NCBI GenBank assembly: GCA_945903545.1
Contig: CAMDOO010000002.1
Location: 32,390-96,389, forward strand
Direction: 5' to 3'
Length of the DNA: 64,000 nucleotides
From: Opitutus sp. GAS368
Lineage (GTDB): Bacteria > Verrucomicrobiota > Verrucomicrobiia > Opitutales > Opitutaceae
Shown here: in pieces, positions 47,167 to 54,680 of the stretch
Layout of the letters: every line of letters begins with the position of its first letter
How positions within the stretch are numbered: the stretch's first letter is position 1
Translations under genes and position numbers: made by a program
Notes under the pieces: generated by a model
What the model saw: only the letters and a program-made list of their open reading frames with translations
What the model was told of the DNA's origin: nothing
Database searches by the model: none

Positions 47167-47316
47167 GGCGTGCGGCTCCGTCGCCGCCGGGTCTCCACTC
47201 GTGGCGGTCATGGAGTGACGCGCCCTCTGAAGAAACATCCCCCATCCCCGGGCAGGGGTCTGCCCGGGCTACACCCGATCCTGATGTAGCACCGGCAGAC
47301 CTCTGCCGGTGGATCG
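47159..47316. repeat. Two REP-like palindromes
   Basis: GGTAGGGCGTGCGGCTCCGTCG ... ATGGAGTGACGCGCCC (47162-47226), then CCCCGGGCAGGGGTCTGCCCGGGCTAC and TGTAGCACCGGCAGACCTCTGCCGGTGG (47246-47312). The second unit is a head-to-head pair around CTACACCCGATCCTGATGTAG. Confidence 0.7.
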
Positions 47317-47428
47317 GTTGCTGGGCGGATAGGTCGCGCCTCAGCGCGGGTGCTCGCTATTCACCATCATTCCAGGCTTGGACCGCGGAATTCTTGGGGT
47401 ACTTCAAGTCTCTGTCTTGCCATCCACC

Positions 47429-47767
47429 GTGCGCTCCTCCCGCCCACTCCTGAGCCCGACCGGCCTCCTTGGCCGCGTCGTTGCGGGCGGAGCTGTCGCG
47501 ATCGTGCTGCTGCTCGCGTTCCTGTCCGCCAGTCCCACGATGCACGACTGGGTGCACAGTCAGGCCGCGGCCCAGGCCCAGGTCGGCCACCTCGACGACG
47601 ACTGCGTTGTCACGCAGTTCAACCACGGCCTCCTCGCCACGACCGCCGCCCTGCTGCTGGTCGCCATCCTTTGTCCGATCTGCGGCCTGATCCGATCCTG
47701 CGCGGACGTGCCGGTGCCGCTGCCCCGTTTCTGGCTGCCTCCGTTGTGCGGTCCGCCGACGGCCTGA
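47429..47767 (+). CDS. Small membrane protein with His/Asp/Cys residues upstream of a TonB receptor
   Basis: About 112 residues from GTG 47429; TTG codons at 47417 and 47378 are in-frame alternatives. One hydrophobic segment (VVAGGAVAIVLLLAFLSASP), then MHDWVHSQAAAQAQVGHLDD with DCVVTQFNHG, then a second segment ending in a CPICG motif. Similar short genes with HxxLH and DC residues lie before TonB receptors in related genomes as I remember, often in metal uptake loci. 110 bases upstream of the receptor gene, so probably in one operon. Function is not established. Confidence 0.6.
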   Translation: MRSSRPLLSPTGLLGRVVAGGAVAIVLLLAFLSASPTMHDWVHSQAAAQAQVGHLDDDCVVTQFNHGLLATTAALLLVAILCPICGLIRSCADVPVPLPRFWLPPLCGPPTA

Positions 47768-47877
47768 GTTGAACCCGCTCCGACCGGGCCTGCGCGCCCG
47801 GTTGTTTGTCCATCCCTGCCGCCGCCGGCCCGCCCGGCCGTGCCGGCACCAAGTCCGTTCCTCAAGCCTGTCCGTCC

Positions 47878-49938
47878 ATGAACACCCGTATTTTTCTTTC
47901 CCTCCTGCTCATCTCCGACACGGCGCTAGCTCGCGCCCAGACCAGCCCCGCCGCCACCGCGGCCGGCAACCCAGTCGTCAAACTCGATCCCTTCGTCGTT
48001 TCCTCCGGCTTCGACGAGAAAACCGCCTTCGATCTCGCGCAGGGCACCGCCATCCTCAATGGCGCCGAGCTGCGTGCCCGCGTGGCCGCCACGATCGGCG
48101 AGAGCCTCGCCGGCACCCCGGGCGTCAGCGCCACCTCCTACGGACCCGGGGCCAGCCGCCCCGTGATCCGCGGGCTCGGCGGCGACCGCGTGCGGGTGCT
48201 CGACAACGGGGTCGGCGCCCTCGACGCGTCCAACGTCAGCCCCGACCACAACACCGCGCTCGAGCCCCTCTTCGCCACCGGCATCGAGGTGCTGCGCGGG
48301 CCCGCCACCCTGCTCTACGGCAGCTCCGCCGTCGGCGGCGCGGTCAACGTGATCGGCAACGAGATCCCCGCCACCGCCCCGGCCAAGCCGTTCCTCGGTT
48401 CCGTTGAGCTGCGTGGCGCCGGGGCGGCGGACGAACGCACGGGCGTGGCCGCGCTCACCTTCGGCGGTCCCGGGTTTGCCCTGCAGCTGAATGCCCTGAC
48501 CCAACGAACCGGCGATCTCGCGATCCCGGGCGTCGCCCGCAGCGATGCCGGCGCCCCCGCGTTCCAGGCCGCCGGCACTCTGCCCAACAGCGACCTGACC
48601 ACCCGCAGCGGTTCCCTCGGCGCCGCGTGGTTCTTTTCCGCCGGCCGGCTCGGCGCCGCCGTCAGCACCTACGCGACACTCTACGGCGTGCCCACCGACG
48701 AGCCGATCAGCATCAACCTGCACCAGCGCCGGCTGAACCTGCAGGGGGAACTCAACCCCGGCGGCGGCTGGATCAAGGCCCTGCGCGCCCGGTTCGACCT
48801 CGGCGACTACCAACACAGCGAGGTCGCCGACCGCACCACGGTCAACACCACGTTCCGCAACCGGGCCTGGGAAGGCCGGGTCGAGGCCCCGCACGCTTGG
48901 TCGGCCAACCTCAGCGGCACCTTCGGCGTCCAGGCCGCCCGCAGTGATTTTTCCGCCGTCGGCGAGGAGGTCGTGACCCCGCCATCAGTCACCTCCAGCC
49001 AGGCCCTCTTCGTCCTCGAGGAATGGGAATTCCCCGGCGGCGCGTTCCAGGCCGGCGCCCGCCTCGAACGCCAGTCCGTGCGCCTCGGCGAGGTCGATCC
49101 CTCGCTGCCCGCCGTGCCGGGATCCGGCGCGGTCTCGGGGCAAAGGGTCACCGATACCGGCACCAGCGGCTCGGCCGGGCTCGTGCTTTATCCGGCCCGC
49201 GATTGGTCCCTCGGCGCCAACCTCGCCTACACCGAGCGGCTGCCCACGGCGCAGGAACGGTTCTCCAACGGCCCGCACGGCGGCACCGGGGCGTGGGAAG
49301 TGGGCACCGCGGCCCTCGCGCCGGAAAAATCCGTCGGCCTCGACCTCAGCGTCCGCCGGCGGGCCGGCTTCGTGACCGGCTCGGTCGGCGTCTTCGTCAA
49401 TCGCTTTCGCGATTATATCTTCGAGGACGAGCTGCCGCTGGCGGCGATCCCGGTGGGCAACAACCCCGACGGGCTCACGCCTTTCCAGTTCGTCGCGAAG
49501 GACGCCGAGTTCCGTGGCGCCGAGGCCGACCTGACCTTCCACTTGTACGAAGCCGGCGGACGCCGCCTGCACCTCGACCTGATGGCCGACACGGTGCGCG
49601 CCGAGCAGACGACCGACCGCGTCCCGCTGCCGCGCACTCCGCCCAGGCACTACGGCATCGGGCTCCGCTGGGAGGACTCCCGCTGGCAACTGGCGGTCGA
49701 GACTAGGATCGCGGCCCGACAGGATCGTATTACCGCCTCGGAATCACCGACCGCCGGCTCCACTCAACTCAACGCCAGCCTCGCCTACACCCGGGAGACG
49801 CCAAAAGCCGGCTGGGAGATCTTCGCCCGCGGACAAAACCTGACCAACCGCGAGGTCCGGGCCCATCAGTCTTTTCTCAAGGAATTCGCTCCGTTGCCCG
49901 GCCGCGGAGTGACGGTGGGGACACGGGTGACATTCTGA
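47878..49938 (+). CDS. TonB-dependent outer membrane receptor, ZnuD-like
   Basis: 686 residues from ATG 47878 (signal MNTRIFLSLLLISDTALARAQ). The plug domain includes LDPFVVSSGFDEK (TonB-box region), GVSATSYGPGASRPVIRGLG, RVRVLDNGVGALDASNVSPD and a NTALEPLFATGIEVLRGPAT block; the barrel ends in LPGRGVTVGTRVTF with terminal Phe. The plug block SPDHNTALEPL resembles zinc receptors of the ZnuD type, in which the SPDH region is common. A zinc, other metal or metallophore substrate is therefore the best guess. Preceded by the small His/Cys membrane protein and followed by a DUF3299 protein, with a repeat in between. Confidence 0.85.
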   Translation: MNTRIFLSLLLISDTALARAQTSPAATAAGNPVVKLDPFVVSSGFDEKTAFDLAQGTAILNGAELRARVAATIGESLAGTPGVSATSYGPGASRPVIRGLGGDRVRVLDNGVGALDASNVSPDHNTALEPLFATGIEVLRGPATLLYGSSAVGGAVNVIGNEIPATAPAKPFLGSVELRGAGAADERTGVAALTFGGPGFALQLNALTQRTGDLAIPGVARSDAGAPAFQAAGTLPNSDLTTRSGSLGAAWFFSAGRLGAAVSTYATLYGVPTDEPISINLHQRRLNLQGELNPGGGWIKALRARFDLGDYQHSEVADRTTVNTTFRNRAWEGRVEAPHAWSANLSGTFGVQAARSDFSAVGEEVVTPPSVTSSQALFVLEEWEFPGGAFQAGARLERQSVRLGEVDPSLPAVPGSGAVSGQRVTDTGTSGSAGLVLYPARDWSLGANLAYTERLPTAQERFSNGPHGGTGAWEVGTAALAPEKSVGLDLSVRRRAGFVTGSVGVFVNRFRDYIFEDELPLAAIPVGNNPDGLTPFQFVAKDAEFRGAEADLTFHLYEAGGRRLHLDLMADTVRAEQTTDRVPLPRTPPRHYGIGLRWEDSRWQLAVETRIAARQDRITASESPTAGSTQLNASLAYTRETPKAGWEIFARGQNLTNREVRAHQSFLKEFAPLPGRGVTVGTRVTF

Positions 49939-50050
49939 GGGCGATCCATCTACCATCGGACCGATCGGTCGGCTTCGACGGATCAGTCCGAACTTCATCG
50001 CTGATCGCCCGGCGCGCGCAGCCCTGCTGCGGCCTCCCACCTCGCGCTCC

Positions 50051-50175
50051 GGTAGTGGTACGTTTTAGCAGATCAGTCTTTGTCGGAGCCTGCTTGCAGG
50101 CGATGTTCGGCTCGAGCGGCCCAATCGGGATCGCCTGCAAGCAGGCTCCTACATTTTCAAAACGTACCACTAGCC
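50051..50175. repeat. Nested palindrome: AGTGGTACGTTTT ends around a GGAGCCTGCTTGCAGGCGAT REP
   Basis: Outer ends AGTGGTACGTTTT (50054) and AAAACGTACCACT (50158) are exact complements. Inside, GGAGCCTGCTTGCAGGCGAT faces ATCGCCTGCAAGCAGGCTCC. The inner unit is the same as at 56019-56088. The rest of 49939-50326 has no clear gene. Confidence 0.8.
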
Positions 50176-50326
50176 GCGATCCATCCCGGCCCGCCGGGGA
50201 TGTCGGGCCCTGCCTTGCAGCCGCCCATGTGAGCGTTCCGTGGTCTCGTGTCCGGGCCGCCAAATCCTTCGACAAAGGCGCCGCACCGGGCTTGGATTGA
50301 AGCGGCCAGAATCCGTCCGCTTCAGC

Positions 50327-50929
50327 GTGAAACCAACCCCACCCAACAATCCCGCGCCCGCCGCACAGCCGGACAATTCCGCCGTCCGCCCGACCCACTC
50401 ACGGAAGAGCTTGGTCGCGATCCTGCTCCTGCTCCCGCTCGCAGGACTCGCCATCTGGGCCGTCAGCCGGGAAACCGGACACCCCGGGCAAGCGGGGGGC
50501 AAGTCGGCGACCGCCGGCGCGGGCCAGGCGGAGGACGACACCGTCAACCTTACCTTTAAGTCGTTGGAATTCGATCCCGGCCCCGAATGGGCCGGCAAGC
50601 ACGTGACGGCCAAGGATCCCGTGAAGCTGCCGGACAAGATCCTCGCCTTGGACGGAAAACGCGTGCGGATCAGCGGGTTCCTTGTCCCGGTCCTCAACGT
50701 GGGCGGCCAAATCCGCGAGTTCTTCATCACGTCGAGCCAGACGAGCTGCTGCTTCGGAACGGCGCCGCGCATCTTCGATTTCATCCTGGCCAAGATGCCG
50801 GTCGGCCCCGACATCTCCTACGTGGGCGAGCCAACGGTCTTTGAAGGCGTCCTCCACGTGCAGAAACCACCGGCGGGGGACGAGTGGACCCCGATCTTCA
50901 CGATGGATTGCACCGACGTCTATCGCTGA
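50327..50929 (+). CDS. DUF3299-type exported protein, copy 1
   Basis: About 200 residues from GTG 50327; the start is uncertain because the open frame runs on upstream. One membrane anchor or signal (SLVAILLLLPLAGLAIWAVS), then a Gln/Gly-rich linker and a strand-rich domain with LDGKRVRISGFLVPVLNVGG, EFFITSSQTSCCFGTAPRIF and VFEGVLHVQ. The SCCFG motif is shared with the protein at 55408-55968. The family is associated with envelope or metal-handling functions in my recollection but is uncharacterised; the two adjacent cysteines could bind copper or zinc (inference). Follows the TonB receptor. Confidence 0.75.
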   Translation: MKPTPPNNPAPAAQPDNSAVRPTHSRKSLVAILLLLPLAGLAIWAVSRETGHPGQAGGKSATAGAGQAEDDTVNLTFKSLEFDPGPEWAGKHVTAKDPVKLPDKILALDGKRVRISGFLVPVLNVGGQIREFFITSSQTSCCFGTAPRIFDFILAKMPVGPDISYVGEPTVFEGVLHVQKPPAGDEWTPIFTMDCTDVYR

Positions 50930-50944
50930 CGTCTCCCCTCACAT

Positions 50945-51026
50945 CGTTCTCGTTCTCGTTCTCGTTCTCGAATCCCGAGATCGCCGATTTATCCGAGAAG
51001 GAGAACGAGCAAGAGAACGAGAACGA
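50945..51026. repeat. Word-type inverted repeat, GAGAACGA words
   Basis: CGTTCTCGTTCTCGTTCTCG (50945) pairs with CGAGCAAGAGAACGAGAACG (51007), words of six bases, loop about 30 bases. It fills the convergent junction between the DUF3299 gene and ftsY and may double as a terminator. Confidence 0.8.
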
Positions 51027-51032
51027 TTTTGA

Positions 51033-52010
51033 TCACTCCTCCACGCCGAAGACCGCCTTCGCGTAATCGTCCACGCTGAAGGGCTGCAGGTCCTCGGCCT
51101 TCTCGCCGAGGCCGATGAAATAGATCGGGAGCTTCAGTTGCCGGTAGATGCCGACGATCGCGCCGCCGCGGCTGGTGCCGTCGAGCTTGGTCACGACGAG
51201 CCCGGTCAGGCCGAAGCTCTGGTGGAAAACCTTCGCCTGCTCGATGGAGTTGCTGCCGAGCGAGCCGTCGACCACGAGCCAGCGGTGCTGCGGTGCCGTC
51301 GGGTCGTGCTTCTGCAGCACGCGGCGGATCTTCGCGAGCTCCTCCATGAGGTTGCTCTTGGTGTGGAGCCGGCCGGCGGTGTCGACAATGAGGTAGTCGC
51401 GGCCGCGCGCCTTCGCGGCCTGCCAGGCGTCGAACGCGACCGCGGCGGAATCCGCGCCGGTGTGGCTGGCCACGATCTCGAGGTCGAGACGCTGGCCCCA
51501 GACCTTGAGCTGCTCGACGGCGGCGGCGCGGAAGGTGTCGCACGCCGCGAGGGTCACGCCCCTGCCCTCCTGCTGCAGCCGCCACGCCAGCTTGGCCGAG
51601 GTGGTGGTCTTGCCCGAGCCATTGACGCCGATCATGGCGATGACCGTGGGGTTCGAAGCATTGGCTGTAGCTGGCCTCGGCGAGGCCGGCGTCCCGGGGT
51701 CGACGACCCCGACTACAGGGGAATCCAGCCGCCCCTCGGCGCCGGCGAGCACGCGTTGCAGCACCGCGGCCCCGATCGCGGCCGCGGCCTGCCCGCGCAG
51801 GTCCTTGTCCTTTTTGTACGCCGCCTTGATCTCCTCAAGGATCTCGCGGGTGGTCTCGACGCCGAAGTCGGCCGTGTACAGCGCCTCCTCGAGCGTCTCG
51901 AGCGAGGAGGCGTCAATCGGCTTCCGGCCGAAGAGCGCGCCGGTCTTCTCGCCGATCGCGGCGACGGTCTTGGCAAACCCGGCTTTGAATTTCTTGAGGA
52001 GGCCAAACAT
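51033..52010 (-). CDS. ftsY: Signal recognition particle receptor FtsY, with a repeat-derived insertion
   Basis: GTPase that docks SRP-ribosome complexes at the inner membrane. 325 residues from ATG 52010. The N domain is residues 1-95 (MFGLLKKFKAGFAKTVAAIG); the G domain has IGVNGSGKTTTSAKLAWRLQ (P-loop, about 127-145), CDTFRAAAVEQL, VDTAGRLHTKSNLMEEL and TKLDGTSRGGAIVG. Between N and G, residues about 98-116 (SPVVGVVDPGTPASPRPATA) are encoded by a GTAG-bounded REP-like element in frame (51664-51717). The insertion lies in the linker before the G1 strand, a tolerant site. No acidic A domain is present. Downstream end of the ribBA-ribH-nusB direction. Confidence 0.95.
   Translation of the reverse strand: MFGLLKKFKAGFAKTVAAIGEKTGALFGRKPIDASSLETLEEALYTADFGVETTREILEEIKAAYKKDKDLRGQAAAAIGAAVLQRVLAGAEGRLDSPVVGVVDPGTPASPRPATANASNPTVIAMIGVNGSGKTTTSAKLAWRLQQEGRGVTLAACDTFRAAAVEQLKVWGQRLDLEIVASHTGADSAAVAFDAWQAAKARGRDYLIVDTAGRLHTKSNLMEELAKIRRVLQKHDPTAPQHRWLVVDGSLGSNSIEQAKVFHQSFGLTGLVVTKLDGTSRGGAIVGIYRQLKLPIYFIGLGEKAEDLQPFSVDDYAKAVFGVEE
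51664..51717. repeat. REP-like palindrome inserted in frame in ftsY
   Basis: TGTAGCTGGCCTCGGCGAGG ... GGGGTCGACGACCCCGACTACA: the same family as the intergenic copies at 14323-14379 and 62295-62352, here read as 18 codons without a stop. Confidence 0.85.
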
Positions 52011-52011
52011 G

Positions 52012-52431
52012 GAATGTGGAAAGCTGGAAATCAGGAATCCCGGCCTGGACCGACGCGTTTGATGGTTAGCGGGATGGTGGCGAAGTTTAGGATAATGCCG
52101 TCGCGGAGCCCAGCCGCCTTCATCTGCGAGCGTGCCACCACGAAAAAAATATCCTCGAGCGCCGACACCGCCTTGAGCTCAACCAAGAGGGCTTTTTCCC
52201 CCAGGAGATCCAAGCGATGCTCGCCGACCACAACTCCAAGGTGTCGAACTTGAATTACCTTTTGCTGCTCAAAGTCGATTCCGCGGGCCGCAAGCTCTAC
52301 TGCCAGCGCCCTTTCATAAACCGACTCCAAAAAGCCCGGCCCGAGCGAGGAGTGCACGGCAATCGCTGCCTCAATCACCCGGCCGCTCAGCTCTTTGTTT
52401 CCGAGTTCCACCTTTCCAGCTTTCCACATTC
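52012..52431. mobile_element. Candidate mobile cassette: GxxExxY gene between perfect 19-bp inverted repeats
   Basis: GAATGTGGAAAGCTGGAAA (52012-52030) and its exact complement TTTCCAGCTTTCCACATTC (52413-52431) bracket one gene. The arms are of the word type (TGGAAAGC, TGGAAAGG). The right arm contains the gene's ATG and the left arm begins at its stop codon. The cassette lies between ftsY (start 52010) and nusB (stop 52440) and interrupts an otherwise same-strand gene run. Mobility is an inference. Confidence 0.7.
52031..52429 (-). CDS. GxxExxY family protein, PD-(D/E)XK nuclease-like
   Basis: 132 residues from ATG 52429, family known only by its GxxExxY motif, which is at G32-F-L-E35-S-V-Y38. 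I recall that the Pfam entry places it in the PD-(D/E)XK nuclease superfamily; here RLD (D74) followed by LLVELKAV (E84-x-K86) gives the expected D...ExK active site. LNF at 114-116 is the conserved C-terminal motif. The first residues MWKAGKVELG are encoded by the inverted repeat arm, so the repeat provides the start and N-terminus. It interrupts the nusB-ftsY junction. Proposed role: nuclease of a repeat-linked mobile element (hypothesis). Confidence 0.85.
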   Translation of the reverse strand: MWKAGKVELGNKELSGRVIEAAIAVHSSLGPGFLESVYERALAVELAARGIDFEQQKVIQVRHLGVVVGEHRLDLLGEKALLVELKAVSALEDIFFVVARSQMKAAGLRDGIILNFATIPLTIKRVGPGRDS

Positions 52432-52439
52432 ACGCTGCC

Positions 52440-52883
52440 TCACTCCGCCTTGCGGGCGTCGCGGCCGACCTGGTCCTTGAGGCGGTCGAGGATGCCGTTG
52501 ATGAAGCGCTTGGCGTCGGCGTTGGAGAACTGCTTCGAAAGGTCGATGGCCTCGTTGATCGAGACGACGGGCGGGATGTCCTTGCGGTGGATCATCTCGA
52601 AGATCGCCACCCGGAGGATCGCGAGGTCGATGCGCGCGATGCGGCCGAATTCCCAGTTCTGGGCGAGGGCCTTGATGCGGGCGTCGATGTCGGCGGCATT
52701 GAGGATCACGCCCTGGATGACCTCCTCGGCGTAACCGTAGTGCCCGCGCGGCTGCTCGAGGGTCTCGAAGAAGGTCTCCAGGTCCACCGAGAGATTGGTG
52801 GGCGGATTGATGCTCCACGCATAAAGATACTGCATGGCGGCGACCCGGCCGTCGCGACGCTGGGCGAACATGGTTTTGCTCAT
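52440..52883 (-). CDS. nusB: Transcription antitermination factor NusB
   Basis: 147-residue RNA-binding helical protein that with NusE (S10) binds boxA in rRNA leaders. RRDGRVAAMQYLYAW near the start is the conserved RxxAxQxLY block; LAILRVAIFEMIHRKDIPPV and SINEAIDLSKQF follow, then the family end FINGILDRL. 25 bases downstream of ribH, typical of the ribH-nusB order in many bacteria. Confidence 0.95.
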   Translation of the reverse strand: MSKTMFAQRRDGRVAAMQYLYAWSINPPTNLSVDLETFFETLEQPRGHYGYAEEVIQGVILNAADIDARIKALAQNWEFGRIARIDLAILRVAIFEMIHRKDIPPVVSINEAIDLSKQFSNADAKRFINGILDRLKDQVGRDARKAE

Positions 52884-52908
52884 CGGAGTGGTGGGTGCGC
52901 GGGCCGGT

Positions 52909-53382
52909 TCACGCGCGGAGACTGCGCTTCAGCGCCGCCATGGCGAGCGCGGCGGCGGCGAATTCGGCGCCGCGGTTGATCCGGCCCCGGCAGCGGGCGA
53001 CGGCCTGCGCGCGGGTGTTGGTCACGATCACGCCGTTGATCACCGGGACACCGGTGGCGACGGCGATGCCCTGCAGGGCCTGCGACACGCTCTGGCCCAC
53101 CATCTCGTGGTGGTTGGTATCGCCGCCGATCAGGACGCCGAGCGCTAGCACGACATCCCGCCGGCCGCGACGGGCCAGCGCCTGCACCGCCCAAGGCACC
53201 TCATGGGAGCCGGGGACGCGCACGACCGTGATCTTGGCGGGTTTCACGCCCGCGGCCCCCAGCGCGGCGGCGACCCGGTCCAGCAGGGCGGCGGTGAGAT
53301 CCTCGTTGAAGCGCGCCGCCACGATGCCGATGGAAAATCGGGAACCGTCAATCTGCTGGGTCGTGGGCGCGGATAAACTCAT
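52909..53382 (-). CDS. ribH: 6,7-dimethyl-8-ribityllumazine synthase
   Basis: Condenses the ribityl-pyrimidine with dihydroxybutanone phosphate, the penultimate step of riboflavin synthesis. 157 residues from ATG 53382. Blocks: IGIVAARFNEDLTAALLDRV, TVVRVPGSHEVPWAVQALAR, VLALGVLIGGDTNHHEMVGQ (catalytic His region) and PVINGVIVTNTRAQAVAR. Lies between ribBA and nusB on the same strand; the 74-base gap to ribBA holds a single word arm. Confidence 0.95.
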   Translation of the reverse strand: MSLSAPTTQQIDGSRFSIGIVAARFNEDLTAALLDRVAAALGAAGVKPAKITVVRVPGSHEVPWAVQALARRGRRDVVLALGVLIGGDTNHHEMVGQSVSQALQGIAVATGVPVINGVIVTNTRAQAVARCRGRINRGAEFAAAALAMAALKRSLRA

Positions 53383-53423
53383 GGAGGAAGAACGCGGAAT
53401 GTTTCAGTGCAACGTCGTCCGAC

Positions 53424-53457
53424 CAATCCGCAATCCGAAATCCGCAGTCCGCAATTT
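53424..53457. repeat. Word arm, CAATCCGCAATCCGAAATCCGC
   Basis: Four to five variant ATCCGCA words between the ribBA stop and ribH start; no complementary arm is visible nearby. Confidence 0.5.
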
Positions 53458-54560
53458 CACAAGTGGACCTGCTCGACGATCTCGAGGCCGTAACCGTCGA
53501 GTCCGACTACCTTGCGGGTGCTGTTGGAGAGCAGCCGGATGCGGCGCAGGCCGAGTGCCACGAGGATCTGCGCGCCGATGCCGTAGTCGCGGATGTCCAT
53601 CGGGAGCGGGCTGGCGTCACCGCCCTGAATGCGCCGCACCAGGGCCTCCGCCCCGGCGGCCGGCTCCATGTAGAGCACCACGCCGCGGCCGGCGCGCTGC
53701 ACCGCCTCGAGGGCGCCGTGCAGCGCCTGCTGGCCGCCGCCGCCCTTGGCCCGGAAGACATCGGCCACGGGATTGCCGCTCTGGACCCGCACCAGGATGG
53801 GTTCGGGTCCCGGCGAGCCGAGCGTGAGGGCGAGATGGTGGCGGCCATCGAGCCGGCCCCGGAAAAGATGCGCGGTGAAATCGCCGGCCTCGGTGGCAAA
53901 CGGCCCGCTCGCGACACACTCGACGAGGTGGTCGCGCTTCATGCGGTACTCGATCAGGGCCGCGATGGAGATGAGCTTGAGCCCGAACTTCTGCGCAAAC
54001 TCGATCAACTGCGGGAGGCGCTGCACGGAGCCGTCGTCGTTCACCAGCTCGCAGATCACGCCGGTCGGATGCAGGCCGGCCAGGCTGGCCAGGTCGACCG
54101 CGGCCTCGGTGTGGCCCGCGCGCTCGAGGACGCCGCCCGGCCGGGCCCGCAGCGGGAACACGTGGCCCGGCTGCACCAGCTGCTCGGGGCGCGTCGCCGG
54201 GTCCGCGAGGAGGCGGATCGCGCGGGTGCGATCGTGGGCGCTGATGCCGGTCGTGATGCCGTCGGCGGCGTCGACGCTCACGGTGAAGTCGGTCCGCTGC
54301 GATTCGCGGTTGCGCGCCACCATGGGCCCGAGGCCGAGGCGGCGCAGGTGGTGCTCGACGGTCGGCACGCAGACGATCCCGCTGCCGTAGCGGATCATCA
54401 GGTTGATTGTCTCGGGCGTGGCTTTCTCCGCCGCCATCACCAAGTCACCCTCGTTCTCGCGGTTCTCGTCGTCGGTCACGATCACCGGCCGGCCGGCCGC
54501 AATGTCCTGAATCGCGGACTCCACGGAGTCGAACGGCGCCTGGGCGGAGACGGATGTCAT
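53457..54560 (-). CDS. RibBA-type protein: DHBP synthase with a GTP cyclohydrolase II-like domain lacking zinc cysteines
   Basis: 367 residues from ATG 54560. Residues 1-200 are a complete 3,4-dihydroxy-2-butanone 4-phosphate synthase (RibB): DDENRENEGDLVMAAE near 30-45, TVSVDAADGITTGISAHDRT, LVQPGHVFPLRARPGGVLER, GHTEAAVDLASLAGL. Residues 205-367 follow the GTP cyclohydrolase II fold order (VRVQSGNPVADVFRAKGGGG, RGVVLYMEP, IRDYGIGAQILVALGLRRIR), but the Zn2+ motif (normally HSECLTGD ... RCDCG) is QSGNPVAD ... KGGGGQ with no cysteine. It probably makes only dihydroxybutanone phosphate; the RibA domain may be structural. First gene of the rib-nusB-ftsY run. Confidence 0.85.
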   Translation of the reverse strand: MTSVSAQAPFDSVESAIQDIAAGRPVIVTDDENRENEGDLVMAAEKATPETINLMIRYGSGIVCVPTVEHHLRRLGLGPMVARNRESQRTDFTVSVDAADGITTGISAHDRTRAIRLLADPATRPEQLVQPGHVFPLRARPGGVLERAGHTEAAVDLASLAGLHPTGVICELVNDDGSVQRLPQLIEFAQKFGLKLISIAALIEYRMKRDHLVECVASGPFATEAGDFTAHLFRGRLDGRHHLALTLGSPGPEPILVRVQSGNPVADVFRAKGGGGQQALHGALEAVQRAGRGVVLYMEPAAGAEALVRRIQGGDASPLPMDIRDYGIGAQILVALGLRRIRLLSNSTRKVVGLDGYGLEIVEQVHL

Positions 54561-54648
54561 GGCAAAGAAGGAAAAGCGTCGAGGGAACCCCGGGCGCTGT
54601 CAACCGCGCCGGGCTGGCGGCGCCAGCGGAGGGCGGACATGATTTGTC

Positions 54649-54673
54649 GTCCGGGTGCCCTCACCCGGACTAC
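54649..54673. repeat. CCGGGTGCCCTCACCCGG palindrome with CTAC end
   Basis: GTCCGGGTGCCCTCACCCGGACTAC immediately downstream of the gene at 54681-55172 (minus strand) and upstream of ribBA. Confidence 0.65.
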
Positions 54674-54680
54674 ATCACGA

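Noticed and set aside
54561..54680. FMN riboswitch before ribBA
   Set aside because: The region is a REP-like palindrome and simple GC-rich sequence; no RFN-type conserved segments.
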